DNA of 64,000 nucleotides from Rhodospirillaceae bacterium (GTDB taxonomy: Bacteria; Pseudomonadota; Alphaproteobacteria; Dongiales; Dongiaceae). Where the stretch lies: assembly GCA_008012315.1 (NCBI GenBank), contig SSEL01000004.1, forward strand, positions 62,001-126,000, written 5' to 3'. The position numbers and the translations under genes were made by a program. The notes under the pieces were generated by a model. The model ran no database searches. It saw only the letters and a program-made list of their open reading frames with translations, and was not told the origin of the DNA. Below, in pieces: positions 1-7,971 of this stretch; the stretch's first letter is position 1; each line of letters starts with the position of its first letter.

Positions 1-1
1 C

Positions 2-727
2 AGCGAATTCGTCTTCGCCGCCGGCGTCAAGCTGATGCGCGAGAAGAAGCCGGACATCATGTATCTGTCGACGACGGATTATATCCAGCACAAATATGCG
101 CCGGGTCATGACGTCGCCAACGACTTCTACAAGATGATGGATGGCTATCTGGGCGAGTTGGAAAAGATGGGCTGTATCATCGTCCTGACCGCCGATCATG
201 GCATGAACGCCAAGCACGACACGGCGGGCAAGCCCCAGGTGATCTATCTGCAGGATGTGCTCGACCAGTGGCTCGGCAAGAGCAAGGCCCGCGTGATTCT
301 GCCGATCACCGATCCCTATGTCGTGCATCACGGCGCGCTCGGTTCGTTCGCGACCGTCTATCTGCCGGAGGATGTCGACCAGGCGGCGATCATCAAGCGC
401 ATCGGCGAAATCCCCGGCATGGCGCTCGCCGTGGATCGCAAGACGGGCTGCAGCCGCTTCGAACTGCCGGAGGATCGCCTGGGCGAGGTCATCGTCATCA
501 GCGACAAGAATATCGTTATCGGCACATCCGTCGAGAAGCACGATCTCAGCGGCTTGACCCTGCCGCTGCGGTCCCATGGCGGCATGTCGGAACAGCAGGT
601 GCCGGTGATCGTCAATCGCAAAGTCGATGCACTGCCGGCGAGCTATCGGTTGCGCAATTTCAGTGCTTTCGATCTGGCCTTGAACCACATCGCCGATGCG
701 GCGGCCAGTTTGCCGAAAGCCGGCTGA
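2..727 (+). CDS. phnA: Phosphonoacetate hydrolase, 5' end outside window
   Basis: Hydrolyses phosphonoacetate to acetate and phosphate, the last step of the PhnW-PhnY-PhnA route for 2-aminoethylphosphonate. The reading frame is open from base 2, so the N-terminus lies upstream. Alkaline phosphatase superfamily metal-site motifs are visible: TADHGMN near base 190 and the C-terminal RSHGGMSEQQVP stretch typical of phosphonoacetate hydrolases; DYIQHKYAPG sits near the start of the visible part. The next gene, phnY, makes its substrate, which strongly supports the call. About 240 residues are present of a family normally near 410. Assignment is from family motifs and context. Confidence 0.9.
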   Translation, partial: SEFVFAAGVKLMREKKPDIMYLSTTDYIQHKYAPGHDVANDFYKMMDGYLGELEKMGCIIVLTADHGMNAKHDTAGKPQVIYLQDVLDQWLGKSKARVILPITDPYVVHHGALGSFATVYLPEDVDQAAIIKRIGEIPGMALAVDRKTGCSRFELPEDRLGEVIVISDKNIVIGTSVEKHDLSGLTLPLRSHGGMSEQQVPVIVNRKVDALPASYRLRNFSAFDLALNHIADAAASLPKAG

Positions 728-743
728 GAGGGGAATGGACATC

Positions 744-2174
744 ATGGGTATTTCAGCCCGCAAGGAAAACATGCGCACGGTGGTCAACGGTACGAACGAC
801 CGCTCATTCGACGTCTATAACCCCTATACCGAAGAAGTCATCGGGTCCTGCCCCAAGGCCAGTGTGGCGGAAGTCCAGCAGGCTTTCGAGATCGCGAAGA
901 AGTTCAAACCGAATCTCAGCCGGGCCGATCGCTCGAGCATCTTGCGCAAAACCGCCGACCTGCTGGTTGCCCGCAAGCAGGAGATTGCCGAGCTGATCAC
1001 CGCGGAATCCGGGCTCTGCCTCAAGGATACGATCTATGAGGTCGGCCGCGCTTATGACGTTTTCTTCCTCTCATCGACCGCGGTCGTCAAGGATGACGGC
1101 GAGATCTTTTCTTGCGATATCACCCCGCATGGCAAGAAGCGCCGCATCTATACGCAGCGCGATCCGTTGCTGGGGGCGATCTCGGCGATCACGCCGTTCA
1201 ATCATCCGCTGAACCAAGTGGCGCATAAGATCGCGCCGGCAATCGCGACTAACAATCGCATGGTGCTGAAGCCGTCGGAAAAGACGCCGCTGACGGCGCT
1301 GCTGTTGGCCGATGTGCTCTATGAAGCCGGCCTGCCGAAAGAAATGTTCCAGGTCATTACCGGCGATCCGGCGGAAATTGCCGATACGATGCTGACCGAC
1401 CCGAATGTCGAGGTCATCACCTTTACCGGCGGCGTCAGGGTCGGCAAGTATATCGCCGAACATATGGGCTATCGCCGCGCCATCCTTGAGCTCGGCGGCA
1501 ACGATCCGCTGATCGTCATGGAAGATGCCGATCTCGATGAAGCCAGCAATCTGGCTGTCTACGGTTCCTACAAGAATTCCGGACAACGCTGCACGGCGGT
1601 GAAGCGGATGATCGTACACGAGGCCGTGGCGGATCGTTTCGTCGAGCTGCTGGTCGAAAAGACCAGGAAGATCAAATACGGCGATCCGATGGATCCGGAT
1701 GCCGATATGGGCACGGTGATCGACGAGGCATCGGCACGCTATTGCGAGGACATGGTGAATGACGCGGTGAAGCGCGGTGCGAAATTGCTGCATGGCAATA
1801 TCCGCAAGGGCGCCCTCTATTCCCCGACCGTTGTCGACCACGTCGCCTTCGATGCGCCGCTGGTGAAGTGGGAATGCTTCGGGCCGGTTTCGCCGATCAT
1901 CCGGGTGAAGGATATCGATCACGCCATTCAGGTGTCGAATTCCACCAGCTACGGCCTGTCATCCGGCGTTTGCACCAATCGGCTCGACTACATCACGCGC
2001 TTCGTACGCGAGCTGGAAGTTGGCACGGTGAATGTGCGTGAAGTGCCGGGCTACCGGATCGAAATGTCGCCTTTCGGCGGTATCAAGGATTCCGGCCTGG
2101 GTTATAAGGAAGGTGTCATCGAGGCGATGAAGGGCTTCACCAATGTGAAGACCTATTCACTGCCCTGGGCGTGA
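744..2174 (+). CDS. phnY: Phosphonoacetaldehyde dehydrogenase
   Basis: NAD-dependent aldehyde dehydrogenase of about 476 residues that would oxidise phosphonoacetaldehyde to phosphonoacetate for the neighbouring PhnA. Aldehyde dehydrogenase landmarks are in order: the TPFNHPLNQVAHK cofactor segment, VLKPSEKTPL, TFTGG, catalytic-region ELGGNDPL and the nucleophile motif NSGQRCTAVKR. GQRCTA around the Cys and adjacency to phnA distinguish it from generic betaine aldehyde dehydrogenases. Two in-frame ATGs exist at 735 and 744; the GAGAGGGG ribosome site at 726-733 is too close to the first, so 744 was chosen. Cytosolic. Confidence 0.88.
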   Translation: MGISARKENMRTVVNGTNDRSFDVYNPYTEEVIGSCPKASVAEVQQAFEIAKKFKPNLSRADRSSILRKTADLLVARKQEIAELITAESGLCLKDTIYEVGRAYDVFFLSSTAVVKDDGEIFSCDITPHGKKRRIYTQRDPLLGAISAITPFNHPLNQVAHKIAPAIATNNRMVLKPSEKTPLTALLLADVLYEAGLPKEMFQVITGDPAEIADTMLTDPNVEVITFTGGVRVGKYIAEHMGYRRAILELGGNDPLIVMEDADLDEASNLAVYGSYKNSGQRCTAVKRMIVHEAVADRFVELLVEKTRKIKYGDPMDPDADMGTVIDEASARYCEDMVNDAVKRGAKLLHGNIRKGALYSPTVVDHVAFDAPLVKWECFGPVSPIIRVKDIDHAIQVSNSTSYGLSSGVCTNRLDYITRFVRELEVGTVNVREVPGYRIEMSPFGGIKDSGLGYKEGVIEAMKGFTNVKTYSLPWA

Positions 2175-2201
2175 TGATATCCAGCATAACGAGGCATTGG
2201 C

Positions 2202-3347
2202 ATGTCTATTGAGTTGCTCTCGGCATCGATTGTGGGCGATGTCGTTCAAATTGCATGGCAGGACGGCCGGACGATGGTGTTTCCGGCGATCTGGCTGCGT
2301 GACAATTGCCGTTGTCCCGCCTGTCGCCATGCCAATGGCCAGCGGCTTTTCGAAATCACGGATTTGCCGCGTGACCTGGCCGTGAAACAGGCCGCTATCC
2401 AGGATGGACATCTGCAGCTTGTCTGGGCGCCCGATGATCACATCAGTGCGTTTACGGCTTCATGGCTGGTGGCACATGAGCTGGGCAGCGACTCAAGAGC
2501 AACACGGCGCGAGCAGCCGGTTTTTTGGGACCGCTCCCTGATCGATCGTCTGCCGGTGGCGGATTGGTCGGCTCTGCGAGCCGATACAGCGGTGGAGGTC
2601 GGCTGGCTCGATCAATATGCGGCATATGGTTTCGGCTTGCTGCGCAATGTGCCGACCGAACCCGGCATGGTGGAAGTGGTCGGCAATCATCTTGGCTTCG
2701 TCCGCGTCACCAATTACGGCAGCCTCTTCGACGTGATCTCGGTGCCGAAGCCGAACAATCTTGCTTTTACCGCCGTCGGACTTGGGGTTCACAGCGACAA
2801 TCCCTACCGTGAGCCGACGCCGGGCGTGCAATTGCTGCACTGCCTGGAATCGGATGCGCCGGGCGGCGATACGCTGCTGGTCGACGGTTTCCATGCGGCG
2901 GAGATTTTGCGCCGGGAAGATCCGGCAGGTTTCAAGCTGCTCACGCAACTGCCGCTCAATTTCCGCTTCCGCGATGCGAAAGCGGACCTGCAGGCCGAAG
3001 CGCCGCTGATCAAGCTCGATTTTGACGGCGCCGTGAAGGAGATACACTTTAATAACCGTTCGGCGGATACATTGAATGCGCCGGTCGATTTGGTGGCACC
3101 GTGGTATGCGGCCTATCGCAAATTCGCGGATATCCTGAAACGGCCGGAAATGGAGCTGATCTTCAAGTTGGGAGCGGGTGACCTGGTTGTCATGATGAAT
3201 GAGCGGGCTTTGCATGGCCGGACCGCCTTCGATCCTAGCCTCGGTCGGCGCCATCTACAGGGCTGTTATATCGACAAGGACGGGATAGAAAGCCGCCACC
3301 GCGTGTTGCGCCGTCAGCTCGGCTTGTCGAAAGATCTGGCGGCATAG
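2202..3347 (+). CDS. tmpA: TmpA-like 2-trimethylaminoethylphosphonate dioxygenase
   Basis: Fe(II)/2-oxoglutarate dioxygenase of the gamma-butyrobetaine hydroxylase family, 381 residues. The N-terminal DUF971-type zinc module shows WLRDNCRCPAC; the catalytic part has the HxD motif in GVHSDNPY, the distal His in ERALHGRTAF and the 2OG-binding Arg in LGRRHLQG. Family members include gamma-butyrobetaine hydroxylase, trimethyllysine hydroxylase and TmpA, which hydroxylates C1 of 2-trimethylaminoethylphosphonate. Placement between phnA-phnY and a PhnZ/TmpB-type HD protein favours TmpA over carnitine synthesis. GAGG at 2190-2193 supports the start. Sequence alone cannot fix the substrate. Confidence 0.75.
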   Translation: MSIELLSASIVGDVVQIAWQDGRTMVFPAIWLRDNCRCPACRHANGQRLFEITDLPRDLAVKQAAIQDGHLQLVWAPDDHISAFTASWLVAHELGSDSRATRREQPVFWDRSLIDRLPVADWSALRADTAVEVGWLDQYAAYGFGLLRNVPTEPGMVEVVGNHLGFVRVTNYGSLFDVISVPKPNNLAFTAVGLGVHSDNPYREPTPGVQLLHCLESDAPGGDTLLVDGFHAAEILRREDPAGFKLLTQLPLNFRFRDAKADLQAEAPLIKLDFDGAVKEIHFNNRSADTLNAPVDLVAPWYAAYRKFADILKRPEMELIFKLGAGDLVVMMNERALHGRTAFDPSLGRRHLQGCYIDKDGIESRHRVLRRQLGLSKDLAA

Positions 3348-3356
3348 GGGGCCGAT

Positions 3357-3926
3357 ATGATTGAAGGTGGAACTTTAGGGCGGAAGATGGCGGTGATTGG
3401 TGCGATCACCCAGGCTTTTGCCAAGCGCGGCCATGAAGGCTATGGCGAGGGCGTGACGCAATTGGATCACGCCTTGCAATGCGCGCTTTGTGCCGAGCGT
3501 GATGGCGCTTCCACGGCGCTGATCGCCGCGACCTTGCTGCACGATATCGGTCACATGCTGCATGACCTGCCCGAGGATGTCGCGGAGCAGGGGATTGACA
3601 CGCAGCATGAATCCCTGGGATCGGCCTGGCTGTCGCAATATTTCGGCCCGGAGGTTTCCGAGCCGGTCCGCCTGCATGTCGAGGCCAAGCGGTATCTTGC
3701 CGCGGTGGAGCCTGGTTATTACGACCGCCTGTCGGAAGCCTCGATCCTCAGCCTGAAGCTGCAAGGCGGGGTCTTCACATCGGAAGAAGCAAAGCGTTTC
3801 GAAGAACTGCTCTTCGCCCGCGACGCCGTGAAGCTGCGCCGGTGGGACGAGGAGGGCAAGGAAGTCGGCATGAAGACGCCGGACCTTGCCCATTTCTGCC
3901 GTTACGTCGAGGCTTGCTTGCGCTGA
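3357..3926 (+). CDS. tmpB: TmpB/PhnZ-like HD-domain mixed-valent diiron oxygenase
   Basis: HD-domain protein of 189 residues. HD proteins of this branch (PhnZ, TmpB) are not phosphohydrolases: they cleave the C-P bond of 1-hydroxyphosphonates with O2 and a mixed-valent diiron centre. Seen here: GYGEGVTQLDHALQ near residues 28-41, with a Tyr and a Glu where PhnZ-type enzymes carry their lid Tyr-Glu pair and the first ligand His, then LLHDIGH (His62-Asp63). It follows tmpA by 9 bp with a G-rich ribosome site, so the two are co-translated. With TmpA it would yield glycine betaine and phosphate. PhnZ is the alternative, but PhnZ partners are PhyH-type oxygenases, not this family. Confidence 0.75.
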   Translation: MIEGGTLGRKMAVIGAITQAFAKRGHEGYGEGVTQLDHALQCALCAERDGASTALIAATLLHDIGHMLHDLPEDVAEQGIDTQHESLGSAWLSQYFGPEVSEPVRLHVEAKRYLAAVEPGYYDRLSEASILSLKLQGGVFTSEEAKRFEELLFARDAVKLRRWDEEGKEVGMKTPDLAHFCRYVEACLR

Positions 3927-3946
3927 TCGGATCGCATTGGATCGGC

Positions 3947-4843
3947 TTAGACAATCGGCCCGATTACCGCTTCGACCACATCTTTTGCAGCTTCGCGGGG
4001 CAGGAAATGTCCCGCGACCGGCACCACGCGCCGGCAATAGGGGCCGGTGAAATGCCGATACGCCTGTTCCGATCCGGCCGGCACATCGACGCCGTCGCAA
4101 GCACCATGCAGGACGACACTCGGCACGCCGATCTTTGGCTGTCGGGCAAGCTGATCCTCGATGGCCTCCAGCTCGGGATCGCCGGCCGCCGCCTTGAAGC
4201 GATGGCGATAGGAGTGAATGACGACCTCGACGAAATCGGGGTTGTCGAAAGCCGCGGCCGTTCGGTCGAAGGTCGCATCATCGAAGCGCCAATTGGGCGA
4301 CCACATCTCCCAGAGCATGCGGCAGATCTCGCGCCGGTTTTGCGTAAGGCCCTGGCGGCCTCGCTCCGTGTTGAAATACCACTGATACCAATAGCGCCGT
4401 TCGATATCGGCCGGCGCCGGCTCATGCGACGCGGGAATATTCTGGATGTTATAGCCGCCGATCGACACCAGGCGGTCGACCCGTTCGGGCCATAGGGCTG
4501 CCACGATGCAACAGGCGCGGCCGCCCCAGTCATAGCCGACGAGGCTGGCGCGGTCGATGGCCAGCGCGATCATGAAGTCCAGGAGGTCCTTGCCGAGCGC
4601 GGCCTGTTGACCCGATCGCGGCGTGGCATCGCTCAGAAACTTGGTTGCACCATAGCCGCGCAAATAAGGCGTGAGTGTCCGATAGCCACGACCGGCGAGG
4701 TCGGCCACGACGCCGTCCCAGATTCGCGGATCGTCCGGAAAGCCATGCATCATGATCACCGGCTTGCCATCGGCTGGTCCTGCCTCCTCATAGGCGATCT
4801 GCAGAATCCCGGTTTTCACGCTTTTGATGCTGGCCGTGGCCAT
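3947..4843 (-). CDS. Alpha/beta hydrolase, epoxide-hydrolase/dehalogenase-like
   Basis: Alpha/beta hydrolase of 298 residues. The oxyanion segment HGFPDDPRIWD and nucleophile elbow GYDWGGR put an Asp in the nucleophile position, as in epoxide hydrolases and haloalkane dehalogenases rather than Ser esterases; the catalytic His is in VAGHFLPREAA near the C-terminus. The start at 4843 has a good GGAAGGAGAG ribosome site; an upstream in-frame ATG lacks one. It converges on tmpB with a 20 bp gap, so it is a separate transcription unit. Substrate unknown; no sign of a link to the phosphonate genes beyond position. Confidence 0.75.
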   Translation of the reverse strand: MATASIKSVKTGILQIAYEEAGPADGKPVIMMHGFPDDPRIWDGVVADLAGRGYRTLTPYLRGYGATKFLSDATPRSGQQAALGKDLLDFMIALAIDRASLVGYDWGGRACCIVAALWPERVDRLVSIGGYNIQNIPASHEPAPADIERRYWYQWYFNTERGRQGLTQNRREICRMLWEMWSPNWRFDDATFDRTAAAFDNPDFVEVVIHSYRHRFKAAAGDPELEAIEDQLARQPKIGVPSVVLHGACDGVDVPAGSEQAYRHFTGPYCRRVVPVAGHFLPREAAKDVVEAVIGPIV

Positions 4844-4988
4844 GGCAGATCTCTCCTTCCGTGGAATGACACTGAACCTGCATGGGATTTCCATCAATTG
4901 TTAAGCTTTAAAGCCTATACAGCGGATGGTTGTCCGGGTATTTTCGCCCGGCATGTCGATCGATTATCCGTTTTAACAGGTTCTTGTC

Positions 4989-5462
4989 GTGATCGCTGTT
5001 TCTCGTTTCCGGGGGCAGACAGCCGCAAAGCAGTCCTGGCTGTCCCGCCATCGGGCTGAAAGTGCAATTCTCGTGGCCCTGTTTCTGTTGCTTGGCAGCA
5101 TCGGCTGGCACCAACTGCAGGCAGGACCGAAGGCAGCCGATGTTGCCGATGCGCTGCGCCGTTATGCAGTCCGGTTGCAGGCCTCGGACGGGATGAGAAG
5201 CGGTTCGCTCGGCACCGAGATGCAAGCCTCGCTCTTTGCACCACGCCTGCGCGATATACAGATCAAGGACCGGCGCAGTTATCCCGGCTATTGGTCGGTG
5301 GAAGCCGTGATGCAGGTCGAGCCGCCGATGGGGCTGGCGATCGAGGTGCCGGTGCGACTCAGGCTCGTACATGATCGCGATGCCTGGACCCTGATCGATG
5401 CGCGCGATCTGAGCGGTCGAAGGTTAAATTACAAGAACAATGCAACGAAGATTTCCGGGTAA
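4989..5462 (+). CDS. Hypothetical membrane-anchored protein, tandem paralogue 1
   Basis: 157-residue protein beginning at GTG (AGG at 4977-4979). One hydrophobic segment near residues 26-42 (AILVALFLLLGSIGW) suggests an N-terminal anchor with the rest outside the cytoplasm. No family recognised. The part from VADALRRYAV to WTLIDARDL aligns with the next gene: AL, YAV, a WS(V/L)(E/D)A core, then R..W near the end. The two therefore look like a tandem duplication. Codon use resembles the neighbours. Confidence 0.6.
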   Translation: MIAVSRFRGQTAAKQSWLSRHRAESAILVALFLLLGSIGWHQLQAGPKAADVADALRRYAVRLQASDGMRSGSLGTEMQASLFAPRLRDIQIKDRRSYPGYWSVEAVMQVEPPMGLAIEVPVRLRLVHDRDAWTLIDARDLSGRRLNYKNNATKISG

Positions 5463-5690
5463 TTTAACTAAAACCCGAACATATCGCTGATTATCTTCAA
5501 TCTATAATAAAAGCCTATATGAAACTTTGTCGGCTTTCTCTTCAGAATGCCCCGACAATATTGTCAGCGTAGAGAAGTTCGTGCCTAATACACCGCGATG
5601 GTGGGGCAGGTGGTACGAGACACTTGCGACGGATAATCGGACGGGACTATCGAACGGGAAATTTGCTGCAATGACGATGTCTTCGGAACG

Positions 5691-6032
5691 ATGATGTCTC
5701 TGGCGGGGGTCATGGGCTGGTGGAACACGCGCACCGGGGCGCCAAGTCCGGAAGATGTTACCGGTGCGCTGCATCAATATGCCGTCGCTGCGGATTCGGA
5801 TGACCTCGATCCGGTATCTTCCACAACGGCGATGCTCCTTGCCGACGTGGCGGCGAATTTCAGCCATATCCGGATCTTGGGCGCCAAAGAGAACGCAGGT
5901 CTCTGGAGCCTGGATGCGTTGGTCCGGGTGCAGACGCGCCGGACTTCGCCGGTCGATCTTAAAATCCAGTTTCACTTGATGCAGCAGCGCGGCGATTGGT
6001 CGATCATGGCAGCGAAGCTGCTGCAGGGCTAG
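5691..6032 (+). CDS. Hypothetical protein, tandem paralogue 2 with short N-terminus
   Basis: 113 residues, related to the gene at 4989-5462 over nearly its whole length (VTGALHQYAV, GLWSLDALVRVQ, RGDWSIM). It lacks the long hydrophobic anchor of its paralogue, keeping only a weak SLAGVMGWW segment, and has no clear ribosome site. The frame upstream is closed by stops near 5586 and 5634. The 228 bp before it repeat the AAGCCTATA string found before paralogue 1 (4911 and 5511), as expected if a unit of about 600 bp was duplicated and the N-terminus then decayed. It overlaps the zur 3' end by 4 bp. May be a degraded copy. Confidence 0.45.
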   Translation: MMSLAGVMGWWNTRTGAPSPEDVTGALHQYAVAADSDDLDPVSSTTAMLLADVAANFSHIRILGAKENAGLWSLDALVRVQTRRTSPVDLKIQFHLMQQRGDWSIMAAKLLQG

Positions 6033-6532
6033 GCCTGGTTTCCGCCGGCTTCCCGGAGCCGGGCCGAGCATCGGGTGCAGGTGCCTTCGATCTCAAGCGT
6101 GATTCGTGATAAGCTGAAGCCCTGCTCCTGGGCACAGGTGGTCGCTGCCTGGACAATCCGCTTATCCACCACCTCGATCGCCTGGCGGCATTCGGTGCAG
6201 ATCAAGAACTGGCTGATATGGCGGTCTTCCGGGTGATCGCAGCCGATGAAGGCGTTCAGGGATTCGAGGCGGTGGATCAGTCCCTGTTCCAGCAGGAAAT
6301 CGAGGGCGCGATAAACCGTGGGTGGCGCGGCCGTCCGGTCGTTCACCTTGAGCTGGTCGAGAATGGCATAGGCCCCGATCGGCGCATGGCTGTCCCAGAC
6401 AAGCTCCAGGACCCGGCGACGGGTCGGCGTCAGGCGCACGCCACGCTGTTCGCACAAAGCTTCGGCGCGCTGAAGGGCATCGCTGATGCAATGCATGTGG
6501 TCATGCGGGGCAAGGGCACCGGCCGACGTCAT
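6029..6532 (-). CDS. zur: Zinc uptake regulator, Fur family
   Basis: 167-residue Fur-family repressor, most like Zur. It has the winged-helix segment RLTPTRRRVLELVW...YAILDQL, the PTVYRALDFLLEQGLIHRLES recognition region, and two CxxC pairs (CTECR and CTRCS) for the structural zinc. HPEDRHISQFLICTEC is typical of Zur and Fur metal regions. The start at 6532 follows GGGAGGATTA; an earlier in-frame start lacks a site. It would repress zinc uptake genes when zinc is replete. No znu genes are in the window. It is divergent from cysG with a candidate operator between them. Confidence 0.85.
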   Translation of the reverse strand: MTSAGALAPHDHMHCISDALQRAEALCEQRGVRLTPTRRRVLELVWDSHAPIGAYAILDQLKVNDRTAAPPTVYRALDFLLEQGLIHRLESLNAFIGCDHPEDRHISQFLICTECRQAIEVVDKRIVQAATTCAQEQGFSLSRITLEIEGTCTRCSARLREAGGNQA

Positions 6533-6608
6533 TAATCCTCCCTTTCTTCCCTCACTATATCGCGCCCGGCAGGGCTTCGCATCTGTGAGATTTTTCATCA
6601 TGTGTGTG

Positions 6609-6639
6609 AAATAACATTCTACAGTGTAAAATGTCATTG
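6609..6639. promoter_or_regulatory. Inverted repeat between zur and cysG
   Basis: AAATAACATT (6609-6618) and AATGTCATTG (6630-6639) form an imperfect inverted repeat matching at 8 of 10 positions, in the AT-rich gap between the divergent zur and cysG starts. It resembles the AT-rich dyads bound by Zur-type repressors, so autoregulation of zur is possible. A CysB-like or other site for cysG cannot be excluded. Confidence 0.3.
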
Positions 6640-6731
6640 ACGATGGATGCCCGCATCACATATGACTTCCGTGATTATATGGTCGGATGAAACGCCGATC
6701 GCTTATTTGACGCAGAATAAGTGTGAGATAG

Positions 6732-7646
6732 ATGCAAGTTTTTCCGCTGTTCATCAAGCTCAAGGATCGGCCGGTCCTGTTGGTCGGCGGTGGTGATGCT
6801 GCGGCGGCGAAATTGCGGCTGCTCGCTGCAGCTGGCGCAGCCTGCACTGTCGTGGCGCCGGATTTCAGCGCCGATCTGCTGAAGGCGGCGTCGGATGCAC
6901 GAGCTGTTCTGCAGAATCGGGAATTCCAGCCTGGCGACATCGATGGCCAGCAGCTCGTTTTCAGCGCCCATGAAGATGAAGCGATGGATCGCCGCGTGGT
7001 GGCAGCCGCCAAGGCGCGCAACGTTCTGGTGAATGTGGTGGATCGGCCGGAAATGACCGATCTCGTGATGCCTGCCGTTGTCGATCGTGACGACGTGGTG
7101 GTGGCGATCTCGACCAACGGCGCCGCGCCGGTGCTCGCGCGTAAGATCCGTGCTGCCATCGAAAGCGTGCTGCCGCATCGCATCGGGCGTCTCGCTGTCT
7201 TTGCCCGGCATTTCCGCAGCGCGGTGCATGACAGGCTCGGCGACGCCGTCGCGCGCCGGCGCTTCTGGGAAGATTTTTTTGAAGGACCGGTCGCTTCCGC
7301 TGTGCTGGCGGGCGACGAGCGCCGGGCCGCGCGCGAAGTGATCCGCGCGATCAATCGCCGTCAGGGCCCGATGGAAGGGGAGTTGGCGACGATCGTCGCC
7401 GCCGGTGATCCGGAGCTGCTGACACTGCGCGACCTGCGGTTGCTGCGTCAGGCGGATCTCGTCATCCACGATATGGCGATGCCCCAGGCGATCATCGATT
7501 TCACCCGTCGCGACGCGCGCCGTATCGCGCTTGCGGAACAGAGTGACACGTTCATGCAGGACGAAGCGAGGGCCGGACACCGTGTAGTGCGGCTGAAGCT
7601 GGCGGCGGCCGCGAAGCCGGCCGACCTGCGTGCGGTAGCGGAATAG
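6732..7646 (+). CDS. cysG: Precorrin-2 dehydrogenase/sirohydrochlorin ferrochelatase with truncated SUMT domain
   Basis: 304 residues. The first ~215 match the CysG N-terminal module: NAD-binding LLVGGGDAAAAKLRLL, VNVVDRPEMTDLVMPAVVDR and STNGAAPVLARKIR, for oxidising precorrin-2 and inserting iron to make siroheme. From about residue 220 a uroporphyrinogen methyltransferase domain begins (GDPELLTLRDLRLLRQADLVIHD) but ends around GHRVVRLKL, before the glycine-rich SAM site. Full CysG is about 460 residues, so the methyltransferase part cannot work and precorrin-2 must come from another enzyme. It leads the cysG-DUF2849-cysI-DUF934 operon and would supply siroheme to CysI. Confidence 0.85.
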   Translation: MQVFPLFIKLKDRPVLLVGGGDAAAAKLRLLAAAGAACTVVAPDFSADLLKAASDARAVLQNREFQPGDIDGQQLVFSAHEDEAMDRRVVAAAKARNVLVNVVDRPEMTDLVMPAVVDRDDVVVAISTNGAAPVLARKIRAAIESVLPHRIGRLAVFARHFRSAVHDRLGDAVARRRFWEDFFEGPVASAVLAGDERRAAREVIRAINRRQGPMEGELATIVAAGDPELLTLRDLRLLRQADLVIHDMAMPQAIIDFTRRDARRIALAEQSDTFMQDEARAGHRVVRLKLAAAAKPADLRAVAE

Positions 7647-7658
7647 GAGAGAAGACAG

Positions 7659-7967
7659 ATGTCTGCGCAAATGGTCACCGCGAACCGGTTACAGGACGGT
7701 ATCGTCGTGTATCTGGCCAAAGGCGGCAATTGGGCGACGCAATTCGAAGACGGCGACTTGCTGGCGGATAAGGAAACAGCCGAAGCGGCGCTTGCGGTCG
7801 CCGAAGAGTCGGTGAAAGCGTGCCAGGTGCTCAGCGTCTATCTGATTGATGTCGAGATTGAAAACGGAAAGCCGAAGCCGGCCAGCACGCGCGAACATAT
7901 CCGCGCCAGCGGCCAGCCGACCGTAAAGGCCGAAGCCGGTTCCTGGACCGGCCGGATCGGGGATTGA
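7659..7967 (+). CDS. DUF2849 domain protein of the sulfite-reduction operon
   Basis: 102 residues; recognised as DUF2849 by the LQDGIVVYLAKGGNW opening and by its position between cysG and the sulfite reductase, where alphaproteobacteria commonly carry it. No transmembrane segment or cysteine cluster. It begins 12 bp after cysG, with a GGAGAGAAG ribosome site, and ends 4 bp before cysI, so translation is probably coupled. Function unknown; a role in assembly or activity of the siroheme enzyme is only inferred from conserved position. Confidence 0.8.
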   Translation: MSAQMVTANRLQDGIVVYLAKGGNWATQFEDGDLLADKETAEAALAVAEESVKACQVLSVYLIDVEIENGKPKPASTREHIRASGQPTVKAEAGSWTGRIGD

Positions 7968-7971
7968 GATT

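Noticed and set aside
2202-3926. Carnitine-pathway hydroxylase plus ordinary HD phosphohydrolase
   Set aside because: Position inside a phosphonate operon and the PhnZ-type motif before the first His make TmpA/TmpB the better reading, though substrate is unproven.
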